Positions 43,150 to 51,701 of a stretch of DNA of 64,000 bases are shown one piece after another; the stretch's first letter is position 1, and each line of letters begins with the position of its first letter. The position numbers and the translations under genes were made by a program. The notes under the pieces were generated by a model. The model did not search any database. It was not told the origin of the DNA and saw only the letters and a list, made by a program, of their open reading frames with translations. Origin of the DNA: Pseudomonas simiae (GTDB lineage Bacteria; Pseudomonadota; Gammaproteobacteria; Pseudomonadales; Pseudomonadaceae); assembly GCF_900111895.1 (NCBI RefSeq), contig NZ_FOKB01000014.1:40802-104801 (forward strand), given 5' to 3'.

Positions 43150-43796
43150 CGCGTGGGCTCCTTGAGCGGGCGCAGGATTGCGCGGACCGGGCTGGCATCG
43201 AGGTTGGCAAAACGCAGCGGCAGGGCGATCAGTTCGTAGTCGCCTTCCGGTACGTCATCGAGCACGATGCCTTCGAGAATCGCCATGCCATGGCGCGCCA
43301 CGGCGTTGTGGGAATCCATGGTCTTGGACTGCTGCGGGTCCAGGGATGGGGTGTCGATACCAATCAAGCGCACACCCAGGCTCGCCAGCAGCTCAATGGT
43401 TTGCGGGGCGACGGCGGTGAAGTTCGAATCCCATTCAGTCAGTGGCGCTTGTGGATAAGTGCGCAGCAGCACACGCTCGGGCAACTTATCCACACGGCCT
43501 TCCAGCTGATGCGGCTGCACCAGCGCGCCGCTGTCCAGGCAATGCAACACCCGGCACGGGCCCATGTACACGTCCAACGACACCTCGCCAATCGGCGCGC
43601 CGTCTGCACTGTAGTGCAGCGGCGCATCCACGTGGGCGCCGGTATGTGGCGACAGCGTGATACGCCCGACATTCACCGGGCACTCCGGGCCGAACTGCCA
43701 CACGCGCTCTTCCTGGAACGGCGTATCCCCCGGCCAGGTCGGGGTCGCCGTACTCAAGGGCGGGCTGATATCCCACCACGTTTTTATTGGGTTCAT
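43146..43796 (-). CDS. kynB: Kynurenine formamidase (bacterial metal-dependent type)
   Basis: A 216-residue cyclase-like hydrolase that removes formate from N-formylkynurenine. The metal-binding motif HTGAHVDAPLHYSADG at about residues 48-63 is the bacterial KynB HxGTHxDxPxH signature. The ATG at 43796 (MNPIKTWWDISPPLSTATPT) gives the family length. The longer open frame upstream crosses non-homologous sequence. Translationally coupled to kynA. Confidence 0.93.
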   Translation of the reverse strand: MNPIKTWWDISPPLSTATPTWPGDTPFQEERVWQFGPECPVNVGRITLSPHTGAHVDAPLHYSADGAPIGEVSLDVYMGPCRVLHCLDSGALVQPHQLEGRVDKLPERVLLRTYPQAPLTEWDSNFTAVAPQTIELLASLGVRLIGIDTPSLDPQQSKTMDSHNAVARHGMAILEGIVLDDVPEGDYELIALPLRFANLDASPVRAILRPLKEPTR

Positions 43797-43964
43797 TTCA
43801 AGGCTCTTGGCGGTTACTGGAGTGAATGATACGAGGGCCGGCTGCGAATTTTCTTGCGAATTCTGGCGTGAAGCAGGAAATCTTTCGCACTTACTGCGAA
43901 GAATGGGCGTGTAGACGCTTAGATATATCATTCCGGCACGGTGGCTCAGCCACTGAAGAACCAA

Positions 43965-44053
43965 TGTGGGAGCGGGCTTGCTCGCGAATGCGATAAGTCA
44001 GTCAATGTATGTGTGGCTGACACACCGCAATCGCGAGCAAGCCCGCTCCCACA
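43965..44053. repeat. REPIN
   Basis: TGTGGGAGCGGGCTTGCTCGCGAAT is mirrored by ATCGCGAGCAAGCCCGCTCC, between divergent kynB and the cupin gene. Confidence 0.88.
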
Positions 44054-44181
44054 TGGACTGCACGGTGCCCAAAGAGTCGCACTCCCCTGCGCTTCTGGGC
44101 ATCCCGATGTCGAGTTCAGACCACTGGCGCAACGCCCGAGGCCTTAGGGTGGATCTTTCCATTCCCTGCCCTGGAGACATC

Positions 44182-44526
44182 ATGTCCAAGCCCATTACCG
44201 TACTGCGCGACACCCACCCCCTGCCGGTCCTGGATGCCTGCAAGTGGGAAAAACTCGAAGGCGACCCGCACACCGTCAACCTCAACGCCTACACCAGCGA
44301 AGACGGCAGCAAGATCATGGGCACCTGGATCTGCACCCCGGGCAAGTGGTACGTGGACTACGTGAAGTGGGAATACTGCCACTTTCAGGAAGGCTACTGC
44401 ATCATCACGCCGGAAGGCCTGGAGCCGATTCACTTGCGGGCTGGGGATATCTTCGTGGTGGAGCCGGGGATGAAGGGGACGTGGGAAGTGGTCGAAACAG
44501 TGCGTAAGTATTTTGTGTTTGCTTGA
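44182..44526 (+). CDS. Cupin domain protein (DUF861 type)
   Basis: A 114-residue small cupin with EGYCIITPEGLEPIHLRAGD and IFVVEPGMKGTWEVVETVRK. This matches the DUF861 (ureidoglycine-aminohydrolase-like) group, a metal-dependent beta barrel of unknown local substrate. The ATG at 44182 follows CTGGAGACATC, a good ribosome site. Monocistronic, convergent with mmsB. Confidence 0.85.
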   Translation: MSKPITVLRDTHPLPVLDACKWEKLEGDPHTVNLNAYTSEDGSKIMGTWICTPGKWYVDYVKWEYCHFQEGYCIITPEGLEPIHLRAGDIFVVEPGMKGTWEVVETVRKYFVFA

Positions 44527-44537
44527 GCCGCAAAAAA

Positions 44538-44566
44538 CCGGGAGCCCGCCACAGGCGGGCCCCCGG
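44538..44566 (-). terminator. Terminator of mmsB
   Basis: The minus strand reads CCGGGGGCCCGCC-TGT-GGCGGGCTCCCGG then TTTTTTG, a long GC stem with one mismatch and a six-T run. Confidence 0.88.
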
Positions 44567-44574
44567 AACACGCC

Positions 44575-45462
44575 CTATTTGGGCTTGCGATAGCTGTTAA
44601 TAATCGCCGAGAAGTCCTTGCCCCCTTCCCCACGTTGGCTCATCGATTGATACAACTGCTGGGCCACGGCGCCCAGGATCACCGGCTGCTTCACCTGGCG
44701 CGCCGCTTCAGTGGCCAGGCCCAAATCCTTGAGCATCAGGTCGGCACCGAACCCGCCGGTGTAGCCACGTGACGACGGCGCGGTTTCAATCACGCCCGGC
44801 CATGGGTTGTAGGTGTCGGAACTCCAGCAACGCCCGGTGGAGCTGTTGATAATTCCCGCCAGCACTTGCGTGTCGATACCCAGCGCATCGCCCAGGGCCA
44901 TGGCTTCGCTGACGCCGACCATGCTGATGCCCAGCAACAGGTTGTTGCAGATCTTGGCGATTTGCCCGGTGCCCACCTCACCGCAGTGCACGATGTTGCG
45001 GCCCATTTGCGCCAGCACCGGTTGCAGGGTGGCGAACAGTTCCGGGTTGGCGCCGACCATGAAGGTCAACGTGCCGGCCTGGGCGCCGCCGGTGCCGCCG
45101 GAGACTGGCGCGTCGGCCACAGCTACGTCTTGCTTGGCCGCAGCAGCCGCTACGTCGCGGATGGTTTGCGGGTCGATGGTGCTGCAATCCACCGCCGGTA
45201 CGCCTTTACCGATGCCGGCCAAAACGCCGTCTTCATTCAGCCACACGCTGCGCACATGCGCCGCCGCCGGCAGCATGGTAATCACCAGCTCCGCGTCTTT
45301 CGCCGCATCACGCGGTGACTCGCTGACAGTGCCGCCAAGCTCGGCCAGCTCCTTGAGTACCGTCTGGTTCAAGTCGAACAGGTTCAGCGCGTGGCCGGCC
45401 TTGATCAGGTTGCGGGCCATGGGTGCGCCCATGTTGCCCAAGCCGATAAATGCAATCTTCAT
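44575..45462 (-). CDS. mmsB: 3-hydroxyisobutyrate dehydrogenase
   Basis: A 295-residue NAD-dependent dehydrogenase of valine degradation. The N-terminal dinucleotide motif is KIAFIGLGNMGAPMARNLIK. The substrate-binding block DAPVSGGTGGAQAGTLTFMV is at about residue 118. The catalytic lysine lies in GTGQIAKICNNLLLGISMVG. It follows mmsA by 15 bp on the same strand, as in other Pseudomonas mmsAB operons. Confidence 0.93.
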   Translation of the reverse strand: MKIAFIGLGNMGAPMARNLIKAGHALNLFDLNQTVLKELAELGGTVSESPRDAAKDAELVITMLPAAAHVRSVWLNEDGVLAGIGKGVPAVDCSTIDPQTIRDVAAAAAKQDVAVADAPVSGGTGGAQAGTLTFMVGANPELFATLQPVLAQMGRNIVHCGEVGTGQIAKICNNLLLGISMVGVSEAMALGDALGIDTQVLAGIINSSTGRCWSSDTYNPWPGVIETAPSSRGYTGGFGADLMLKDLGLATEAARQVKQPVILGAVAQQLYQSMSQRGEGGKDFSAIINSYRKPK

Positions 45463-45477
45463 GATCGTCTCCCGGTA

Positions 45478-46995
45478 TCAGCGCAGATTGATGGTGGTGT
45501 TGACGCCATCGTTGACCGTATCGTCATCGAACCAGCGGCTGGTGACGGTTTTGGTCTGGGTGTAGAACTGCACCACTTGCTTGCCGTACGGGCCGAGGTC
45601 GCCCAGCTTGGAACCGCGCGAACCGGTGAAGCTGAAGAACGGCACCGGCACCGGGATCGGGATGTTGATACCGACCTGACCCACGTCGATTTCGCTCTGG
45701 AACTTGCGCGCCGCCGCACCGCTCTGGGTGAACAGGCCGGTGCCGTTGCCGAAGGGGTTGGCGTTGACCAGCGCGATGGCTTCATCGAGGGTCGCCACTT
45801 CCAGCACCACCAGCACCGGGCCGAAGATTTCCTGGGTGTAGATCTGCATGGACGGGGTCACGCCCGAGAACAGGGTCGGGCCGACAAAGTTGCCTTGCTC
45901 GAAGCCCGGCACCTTGATGTCGCGGCCGTCCAGCTCCAGCTTGGCGCCTTCTTTCACGCCGCTTTCGATCAGCTCCAGGATACGTGCCTTGGCGCGTTTG
46001 GAGATCACCGGGCCCACATCGGTACCGGCTTCGCTGCCCGCGTTGACCTTGAGCTTCTGCGCCAGCGCCTTGAGGTCCGGCAGCCACTGCTTGGACGCGC
46101 CCACCAGCACCACCACCGAGGTGGCCATGCAACGCTGGCCCGCTGCGCCGAAACCAGCACCGACCAGAGCATTGAGGGTGTGTTCGCGGTTGGCATCGGG
46201 CAGTACCACCGCGTGGTTCTTGGCGCCCATCATCGATTGCACACGCTTGCCGTGTTTGCCGGCCAGGTCGTAGACGTGAGTGCCCACAGCCGTCGAGCCA
46301 ACAAAGGACACGGCCTTGATGTCTTTATGGGTGCACAGCGCATCCACCACATCCTTGCCACCGTGCACCACGTTGAGCACGCCGGCCGGCACACCGGCTT
46401 CAAGCGCCAGTTCCACCAGCAGCATGGTCGACAGCGGGTCCTGTTCGGACGGTTTGAGGACGAAGGTGTTACCGCAGGCGATGGCCATTGGGAACATCCA
46501 CAGCGGAATCATCGCCGGGAAGTTGAACGGGGTGATGCCGGCGCACACGCCGATGGGTTGGCGCAGGGTGTAGGTATCGACGCCACCGGCAACGTTTTCA
46601 GAGAACTCGCCCATTTGCAGGGTGCCGATGGAACAAGCGTGTTCGACCACTTCCAGGCCACGGAAAATATCGCCCTCGGCATCGGCAATGGTCTTGCCCT
46701 GCTCATTGCTGAGCACCACGGCAATGCGCTTGGAATGTTCGCGGATCAAGGCTTGCAGCTTGAGCATGATGCGCATGCGCGCGCCGATCGGCGTCAGCTT
46801 CCAGGTCTGGAAGGCGCGATGGGCGGCGTCGATGGCAGCGTTGACTTCATCGGCAGTGGCGAACGGGACTTTGGCCAGCACCTCTTGAGTGGCCGGGTTA
46901 ACGATGTCTTGCCATTCGGTGGTCTTGGACTCGACCCACTCGCCGTTGATCAGCAACTTGACCTGTTGCACGGAAATATCGGCAGATGCGTTCAT
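45478..46995 (-). CDS. mmsA: Methylmalonate-semialdehyde dehydrogenase (CoA-acylating)
   Basis: A 505-residue ALDH that converts (methyl)malonate semialdehyde to propionyl-CoA or acetyl-CoA. Motifs include PFNFPAMIPLWMFPMAIACG, KAVSFVGSTAVGTHVYDLAG, and the catalytic cysteine in AAGQRCMATSVVVLVGAS. The C-terminal FTGSRGSKLGDLGPYGKQVV supports the MmsA subgroup. It is divergent from a LysR gene 131 bp away. Confidence 0.94.
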   Translation of the reverse strand: MNASADISVQQVKLLINGEWVESKTTEWQDIVNPATQEVLAKVPFATADEVNAAIDAAHRAFQTWKLTPIGARMRIMLKLQALIREHSKRIAVVLSNEQGKTIADAEGDIFRGLEVVEHACSIGTLQMGEFSENVAGGVDTYTLRQPIGVCAGITPFNFPAMIPLWMFPMAIACGNTFVLKPSEQDPLSTMLLVELALEAGVPAGVLNVVHGGKDVVDALCTHKDIKAVSFVGSTAVGTHVYDLAGKHGKRVQSMMGAKNHAVVLPDANREHTLNALVGAGFGAAGQRCMATSVVVLVGASKQWLPDLKALAQKLKVNAGSEAGTDVGPVISKRAKARILELIESGVKEGAKLELDGRDIKVPGFEQGNFVGPTLFSGVTPSMQIYTQEIFGPVLVVLEVATLDEAIALVNANPFGNGTGLFTQSGAAARKFQSEIDVGQVGINIPIPVPVPFFSFTGSRGSKLGDLGPYGKQVVQFYTQTKTVTSRWFDDDTVNDGVNTTINLR

Positions 46996-47126
46996 GTGGT
47001 CTCCAGAATCTTGTAGTTATGCAGAGACAAGGCGCGTAAACCGCCTTGGGAATGAGGCGTTCGGACAGTTTTTGGAGTATAGATGTGCAAATCTCTAATA
47101 AGAACGCACATAAAAGCCGGACCAAT

Positions 47127-48074
47127 ATGCAAAAAAACATCACGTCGCTGGGCTCCCTGAACTGGGATGACCTAAAGTTTTTCCTCGAAGTGGCCCGCAC
47201 CCGCAAGGCCAGCGTGGCCGCCAAGCGCCTGGCGGTGGACTACACCACGGTGTCGCGGCGTATCAGTTCCCTGGAAGTGTCCCTCGGCACCCTGCTGTTC
47301 GAAAAATCCCGGACCAACGGCTTCGTCCTCACCACCGAAGGCCAACGTTTGCTGGGCTATGCCGAGTCCATCGAAAGCACCCTGCACATGGCCTGCGAGC
47401 AAGTCTCCGGCTCCGGCGTGGCGCTGTCCGGCCACGTGCGCATGGGCTGCACCGAAGGATTCGGCAGCTTCTTCGTCACTCCGCAGTTGAGCCACTTCGT
47501 CGACACCTACCCGGCCATCTCGGTGGACATCCTGCCCCTGCCCCACTTCATCAGCCTGTCCAAGCGCGAAGCCGACATCGTCATCGCCTTGGAGCGCCCG
47601 GAACACGGGCCCTATGTGTGCTGCAAACTGTGCGACTACAAACTGCAGCTGTACGCGACCCAGGACTATCTGGACCAACACCCGCCCATCCGCAAACCCG
47701 CCGATTTGGCCGAACATCCGTTTATCAGCTATGTGGATGACCTGGCGTTCAGTTCGGAGCTGCTGTACCTGGCGAACGTGGTGCCCGGCGCCAGCGCCAG
47801 CCTACGCAGTACCAGCGTGATCGCGCAGTACGTGGCGGCGCAGCAAGGGCGGTCGATGGCGATATTGCCGTGTTTTCTCGCGGCGCAGGATCCACGGCTG
47901 CTGCCAGTGCTGGGGGAGCAGATTACGATTACGCGGCAGTTCTGGATGTATTGCCGAGAGGACTTGAGGAAGCTGAAACGGATTACGTTGTTGTGGGATT
48001 ACATCCGCGAGGTGACTGAGCAGAATCAGGGGTTGTTGATGGGGGAGACGCGGGAGATACGGTTTGCGGATTAA
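47127..48074 (+). CDS. LysR-family regulator divergent from mmsAB
   Basis: A 315-residue LysR protein. The HTH region is KASVAAKRLAVDYTTVSRRI. The effector domain includes GHVRMGCTEGFGSFFVTPQL. The ATG at 47127 (MQKNITSLGSLNWDDLKFFL) is preferred over longer in-frame ATGs that lack homology. Position suggests control of mmsAB. In P. aeruginosa MmsR is AraC-type, so this is a different regulator. Confidence 0.88.
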   Translation: MQKNITSLGSLNWDDLKFFLEVARTRKASVAAKRLAVDYTTVSRRISSLEVSLGTLLFEKSRTNGFVLTTEGQRLLGYAESIESTLHMACEQVSGSGVALSGHVRMGCTEGFGSFFVTPQLSHFVDTYPAISVDILPLPHFISLSKREADIVIALERPEHGPYVCCKLCDYKLQLYATQDYLDQHPPIRKPADLAEHPFISYVDDLAFSSELLYLANVVPGASASLRSTSVIAQYVAAQQGRSMAILPCFLAAQDPRLLPVLGEQITITRQFWMYCREDLRKLKRITLLWDYIREVTEQNQGLLMGETREIRFAD

Positions 48075-48191
48075 AGGGCCATCAACGACGATTCGCTTTA
48101 AATTGCAGGACGTTTCCTAGAGACTCTCCACCCTATTGCGCCCTATCGTCTGGGTCACTAGCCTCCTGACTTCGCTGTACATCAGCGATCG

Positions 48192-48380
48192 GGTTTAGCG
48201 ATCCGGGCTTCAGGCGTGTCACCGCTCCCAACACTATCAGCCGGCGTTTGCCCGCTTTTAACGTTTTATGGTGGCTGTGTGCTGGAGACCTTCGAGTCTA
48301 CCCGGGGTGCTCCTGGCCCGGATCGCTAACCTGCACACAGCTGCCACCCTCTTCATGTTTAGCGATGTGATGTGGCGGCT
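48192..48380 (+). ncRNA. Structured leader RNA before the DUF3077 gene, possibly C4-antisense-like
   Basis: The 330-bp gap 48075-48404 has no gene but strong complementary segments. L1 (48192-48208, GGTTTAGCGATCCGGGC) pairs with R1 (48316-48331, GCCCGGATCGCTAACC) through 16 base pairs and one bulge. L2 (48270-48285) pairs with R2 (48330-48348) through 13 pairs plus a closing GG-CC. The order L1-L2-R1-R2 makes them crossing or mutually exclusive. R1 and R2 also match short copies at 48358-48367 (GTTTAGCGAT) and 48372-48379, close to the start codon. This looks like antisense boxes with targets, as in phage C4 RNA. Confidence 0.6.
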
Positions 48381-48404
48381 CTACTTCAGCAGAGAGCAAT
48401 CGTC

Positions 48405-48695
48405 ATGACTAAAATCGTCCCCGACCCACCGATCTCCTCCATCTCCACCCTCGGCGTCGTCACCTTCGGAGACTACGGCGAAAACCAAAAACCCCTGTTC
48501 CGCGTCAACGCCGGCATGCCGATTGAGGAAGCTTTGGAACACGCCTCCACCCTACTTTTTTACTCCAAGAAACTCGCGATGGAAGCCGCCATGGATGTCC
48601 GCGGCGAGCAATACGCATGGGCTGCGCATTACCTGTGTGAAATGGGCAAGGCCGTGGTAGATGACCTGACGCAGGCGATGACACCGGGCCGGTAA
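48405..48695 (+). CDS. DUF3077 family protein
   Basis: A 96-residue soluble protein. The DUF3077 core is FRVNAGMPIEEALEHASTLL at about residues 32-51, followed by AWAAHYLCEMGKAVVDDLTQ. No catalytic motif or membrane helix is seen. Several such genes usually occur per Pseudomonas genome. A long structured leader precedes it, and its last 27 bases plus 5 more recur at 51702. The function is unknown. Confidence 0.82.
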   Translation: MTKIVPDPPISSISTLGVVTFGDYGENQKPLFRVNAGMPIEEALEHASTLLFYSKKLAMEAAMDVRGEQYAWAAHYLCEMGKAVVDDLTQAMTPGR

Positions 48696-48700
48696 GCGAA
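48669..48700 (+). repeat. 32-bp direct repeat, left copy
   Basis: From ACGCAGGCGATGACACCGGG to GTAAGCGAA, covering the end and stop codon of the DUF3077 gene. It differs at one base from the copy at 51702-51733. Confidence 0.9.
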
Positions 48701-48717
48701 TACCGTTCGAATGCGGG

Positions 48718-48732
48718 AGGAGCCTTGCTCCT
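48718..48732. repeat. Small hairpin, perhaps a degenerate REP
   Basis: AGGAGC-CTT-GCTCCT forms a 6-bp stem between the convergent DUF3077 and LysR genes. It resembles one REP arm but lacks the partner and T-run. Confidence 0.35.
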
Positions 48733-48740
48733 TCCTACAT

Positions 48741-49688
48741 TTAAATCGCACCAGCCCCGGCAATTTGCGGATACCGAGCCCGAACTTCGCGCAAAAACTT
48801 ATTCGCACTGGTCTTGAGCCATTCAATCAACCGAGCGATATCCGGCTCTAACTGCCGGCCGTTTTGACAGATGATGTAGTACGCCGCTGGCGACATCATC
48901 ACGGGGCTTTTCAACGCAACCAACGCGCCGTCTGCCAATAGGTCATATACCAACGCAGTCCTGCCCAGTGCAATGCCTGTGCCCTTCACCGCCAGACTGA
49001 TCGCCAGGCTCGAATCCGGAAATCGCGGCCCATGGTGATAAGGCGGCGCCGCCAACCCCTGAAACGCAAACCAGCTTTCCCACCCCGGACACACCTGATC
49101 GTCCACCCGATGAATCAGCGGGTACCGGGCGACATCCTCCAGTGAAATATCCCCCTTCAACCGCAGAAATTCTGGCGAGCAAACGGGAAATACCGCGTCG
49201 CACATCAGCAATTCAACATGGTGATCCGGATAATCGCCGTACCCCATCACCACCGCGACATCGTATTGATGAGCTTCCAGGCTGGTGCTGTTCATATCGG
49301 CGCTAGTCAACACCAGATCGAGGTTGAACGAGGCCTCTGTGTGCGACCCATGCATCCTGGGGATTAGCCACGTCGAGCAGAGAGAAGACGTGCACGAGAG
49401 GTACAACGGTCGGGATTTACCGGGGTTGAGCGATTGCAGTACCCCATCCAGCGCCTTGAAAAAGCCATCGGTAACCGGCAACAAGGCTTGCCCCGCTGGC
49501 GTCAGCTTGACGCCGCGTGAATGCCGCTCAAACAACTGCACGCCCCACCATTCCTCCAAGCCTGCAATTTGATGACTAATGGCGCTGGCAGTGAGGTTAA
49601 GGTCAGAAGCCGCACGCGCAAAACTACCGGCTTGCGCAGCGCTGACGAACGCTTGAAGCATCGGTGTGGGAGGCGGACGCTGAGCCAT
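48741..49688 (-). CDS. LysR-family regulator (GcvA-like)
   Basis: A 315-residue LysR protein. HTH: GSFARAASDLNLTASAISHQ, then LEEWWGVQLFERHSRGVKLT, as in GcvA-type regulators. Its ATG overlaps the stop of the upstream EamA gene by one base, so the two are one transcription unit. It is unusual for a LysR gene to follow rather than diverge from its presumed target. Lies inside the repeat-bounded segment. Confidence 0.9.
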   Translation of the reverse strand: MAQRPPPTPMLQAFVSAAQAGSFARAASDLNLTASAISHQIAGLEEWWGVQLFERHSRGVKLTPAGQALLPVTDGFFKALDGVLQSLNPGKSRPLYLSCTSSLCSTWLIPRMHGSHTEASFNLDLVLTSADMNSTSLEAHQYDVAVVMGYGDYPDHHVELLMCDAVFPVCSPEFLRLKGDISLEDVARYPLIHRVDDQVCPGWESWFAFQGLAAPPYHHGPRFPDSSLAISLAVKGTGIALGRTALVYDLLADGALVALKSPVMMSPAAYYIICQNGRQLEPDIARLIEWLKTSANKFLREVRARYPQIAGAGAI

Positions 49689-50536
49689 CAGGTGCTCACT
49701 TTGATCAAGATGATCCCGCTAACAATGACGAATGCCGACAGCATCCGTCGCCAACCGAACCGTTCATGAAAGAACAGCGCGGCAATAATGGCGCCGATAA
49801 TAACACTGGTTTCCCGCAGCGCTGAGACCTTGGCCACCGCGTCCAGCGACAATGCAAACAACACCAATGCGTAGGACGCCAAGTAAAAAACGCCGCCTAA
49901 TAGGCCGACTCGCCAGTGCCCACGTATCGCTTGAGCCAAAGCCGAGCGCTCTTTGGAAAACGCCAGCAGTGGGATCGGAATACTCTGGAACACCGTCAGG
50001 TAGACGATGTACTGCAACACCGTCTCACTGGTTCTTACACCTTTGGCGTCCACTACAGTGTAAGACGCGATAAACGCTCCAGCGCACACCGCCATCAGGA
50101 TCGGCTTGAACATCTGCGCCGTCATCCGACGCACAAAGGTCAGGCTGATAATTCCCACACATATCAGCGACACACCCACCAGTGCCTGAACTGACAACTG
50201 TTCATGCAACAGAAAGTAGGAAAACAGCGCGACCAATACCGGCGGTACCCCACGCATCACCGGGTAAACCTGACCGAAGTCACCCGTTTCGTACGCTTTG
50301 ATCAGAAATAATCGATAGACCGTATTGAGTACCACGGAGACGAGGATATAACCCCCTACTTCCAGGCTCGGTACACTGACAAGCGGCAACGCCAACAGGC
50401 ATATCACCAGCGCGGTGCCATCCACCATGGCCAAGGTCATGAAGCGACTGCTACCGGCACGGACTACGGCGTTCCAAGTGGCGTGCATAAAGGCAGAGAT
50501 CAGGACCAGCGTGATCGCGATATCGGAGTTTTCCAT
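49688..50536 (-). CDS. EamA/DMT family transporter
   Basis: A 282-residue membrane protein with ten predicted helices in two EamA repeats, the first ALVICLLALPLVSVPSLEVG and the later VGVSLICVGIISLTFVRRMT. The N-terminal ISAFMHATWNAVVRAGSSRF is typical of one EamA subgroup. Such proteins export amino acids or metabolites. Coupled to the LysR gene, and 123 bp downstream of the TauD-like gene on the same strand. Confidence 0.88.
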   Translation of the reverse strand: MENSDIAITLVLISAFMHATWNAVVRAGSSRFMTLAMVDGTALVICLLALPLVSVPSLEVGGYILVSVVLNTVYRLFLIKAYETGDFGQVYPVMRGVPPVLVALFSYFLLHEQLSVQALVGVSLICVGIISLTFVRRMTAQMFKPILMAVCAGAFIASYTVVDAKGVRTSETVLQYIVYLTVFQSIPIPLLAFSKERSALAQAIRGHWRVGLLGGVFYLASYALVLFALSLDAVAKVSALRETSVIIGAIIAALFFHERFGWRRMLSAFVIVSGIILIKVST

Positions 50537-50659
50537 GGGGTTCGGCTTATGGCGGATAGAGGGGGGGATGTAACTTAGGCGCCTCGAGGCATCATTGTTT
50601 GCGTAACCACATCCGTAGCATGTAGCGATTTAGATCGTTCAAGGACTCGCCATCATCAA

Positions 50660-51538
50660 TCACACAACGTGGAATATCATATCTATAAAGTGCGTGCGGG
50701 TATGGAGAAACTTGTTATCGGCTGAAATGAGTACCTGCCCTGGTTCCAGCAACACTCGATGCTGAACCGATGACTGATCGAGAACGGTGTCCAGAAAGTC
50801 TAGCGCTTGGGATTGGGCCATGGTTAATGGCACTCCCGCCTTAAGGTGAGCGGACTCAATGTAGACGCGAAAGTATCTGACCAGTGGAATACCTTCATCG
50901 GAAAAACTCAGGATAGGCGCTTTGAACAACTGCTCCTCATCTGACATGCCGCGGTTTTCAAAAAAGAAGTCGCATTTAAGTTCTTCCAGTATTTCTGGAA
51001 ACGCCATCAGCTCCGCGTATACCGCGCTTGCATCAATCAGAATGCTCTCACCTCCCAAAAGCGCTTTTTGTCCGCACGCCAGTATCAAGTAATCGATAGG
51101 CAACGGGTCGCTCACTCCATCGTTGTGCACATAGGCACCTTGGCGGGTTTGATGGTATCTCGCACCATCTTCAATGCTCTTACCGCCCCTGTCATAAACC
51201 TCAATCACCTTATGACCGAGATGGTTCTGCACCATTGGCACACCGAGTAGAGAACCAAATGTCCATATCAGCGATTTGAAACTCGAAAGTTTGTCGACCT
51301 TAAAGCCATCAAGAATCAAAACATGGCTTTCATGATCGATCATGGTTCGGATTCTATCTAGCTCCTTGCTCAGGACGGGTGATTGTAGAGGATTGATGTG
51401 CGCGGCTTTGGTATCGAATCGAATTCCCTGACTTTCAGACTCGAACAACGCTCTTGCGCTCAACAGCTCATTAAAAGCACTGTGTGAAAGCCTAGTTTTA
51501 AAAACCTCTTGGCGGAAGTTACTGACGTTTATGCTCAT
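50660..51538 (-). CDS. TauD/TfdA-like Fe(II)/2-oxoglutarate dioxygenase
   Basis: A 292-residue protein. The HxD metal motif is in GAYVHNDGVSDPLPIDYLIL at about residues 138-157. The distal histidine and the 2-oxoglutarate arginine are in NKFLHTRTHFIDMIF near the C-terminus. GEVSILIDASAVYAEL-like features are seen as GGESILIDASAVYAELMAF. The gene is AT-rich compared with its neighbours: positions 51301-51360 hold 22 G+C of 60. The substrate is unknown. It lies with an exporter and a regulator in the repeat-bounded segment, suggesting a transferred small-molecule module. Confidence 0.85.
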   Translation of the reverse strand: MSINVSNFRQEVFKTRLSHSAFNELLSARALFESESQGIRFDTKAAHINPLQSPVLSKELDRIRTMIDHESHVLILDGFKVDKLSSFKSLIWTFGSLLGVPMVQNHLGHKVIEVYDRGGKSIEDGARYHQTRQGAYVHNDGVSDPLPIDYLILACGQKALLGGESILIDASAVYAELMAFPEILEELKCDFFFENRGMSDEEQLFKAPILSFSDEGIPLVRYFRVYIESAHLKAGVPLTMAQSQALDFLDTVLDQSSVQHRVLLEPGQVLISADNKFLHTRTHFIDMIFHVV

Positions 51539-51701
51539 CGCAGTCCTTTACGGTGGTTACTTGGAGCGGCCATTTAACTAAGCCCACCCTTTGCGAAAAA
51601 GCGAAACTTCGTCAGCCTAGCCATCAAGATTCGTCATGGCAGACTTCTCCTACAGGAAACATGCTTGACGATCTTTGCTGAGATACGGTGATGGTGCGTC
51701 A

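Noticed and set aside
43146..43964. Longer KynB with a 56-residue N-terminal extension
   Set aside because: The extension has no homology, and the known enzyme begins near MNPIKTWWDISPP.
45391..47016. Plus-strand open frame antisense to mmsA
   Set aside because: Composition is typical of an antisense frame, and mmsA and mmsB are well supported.
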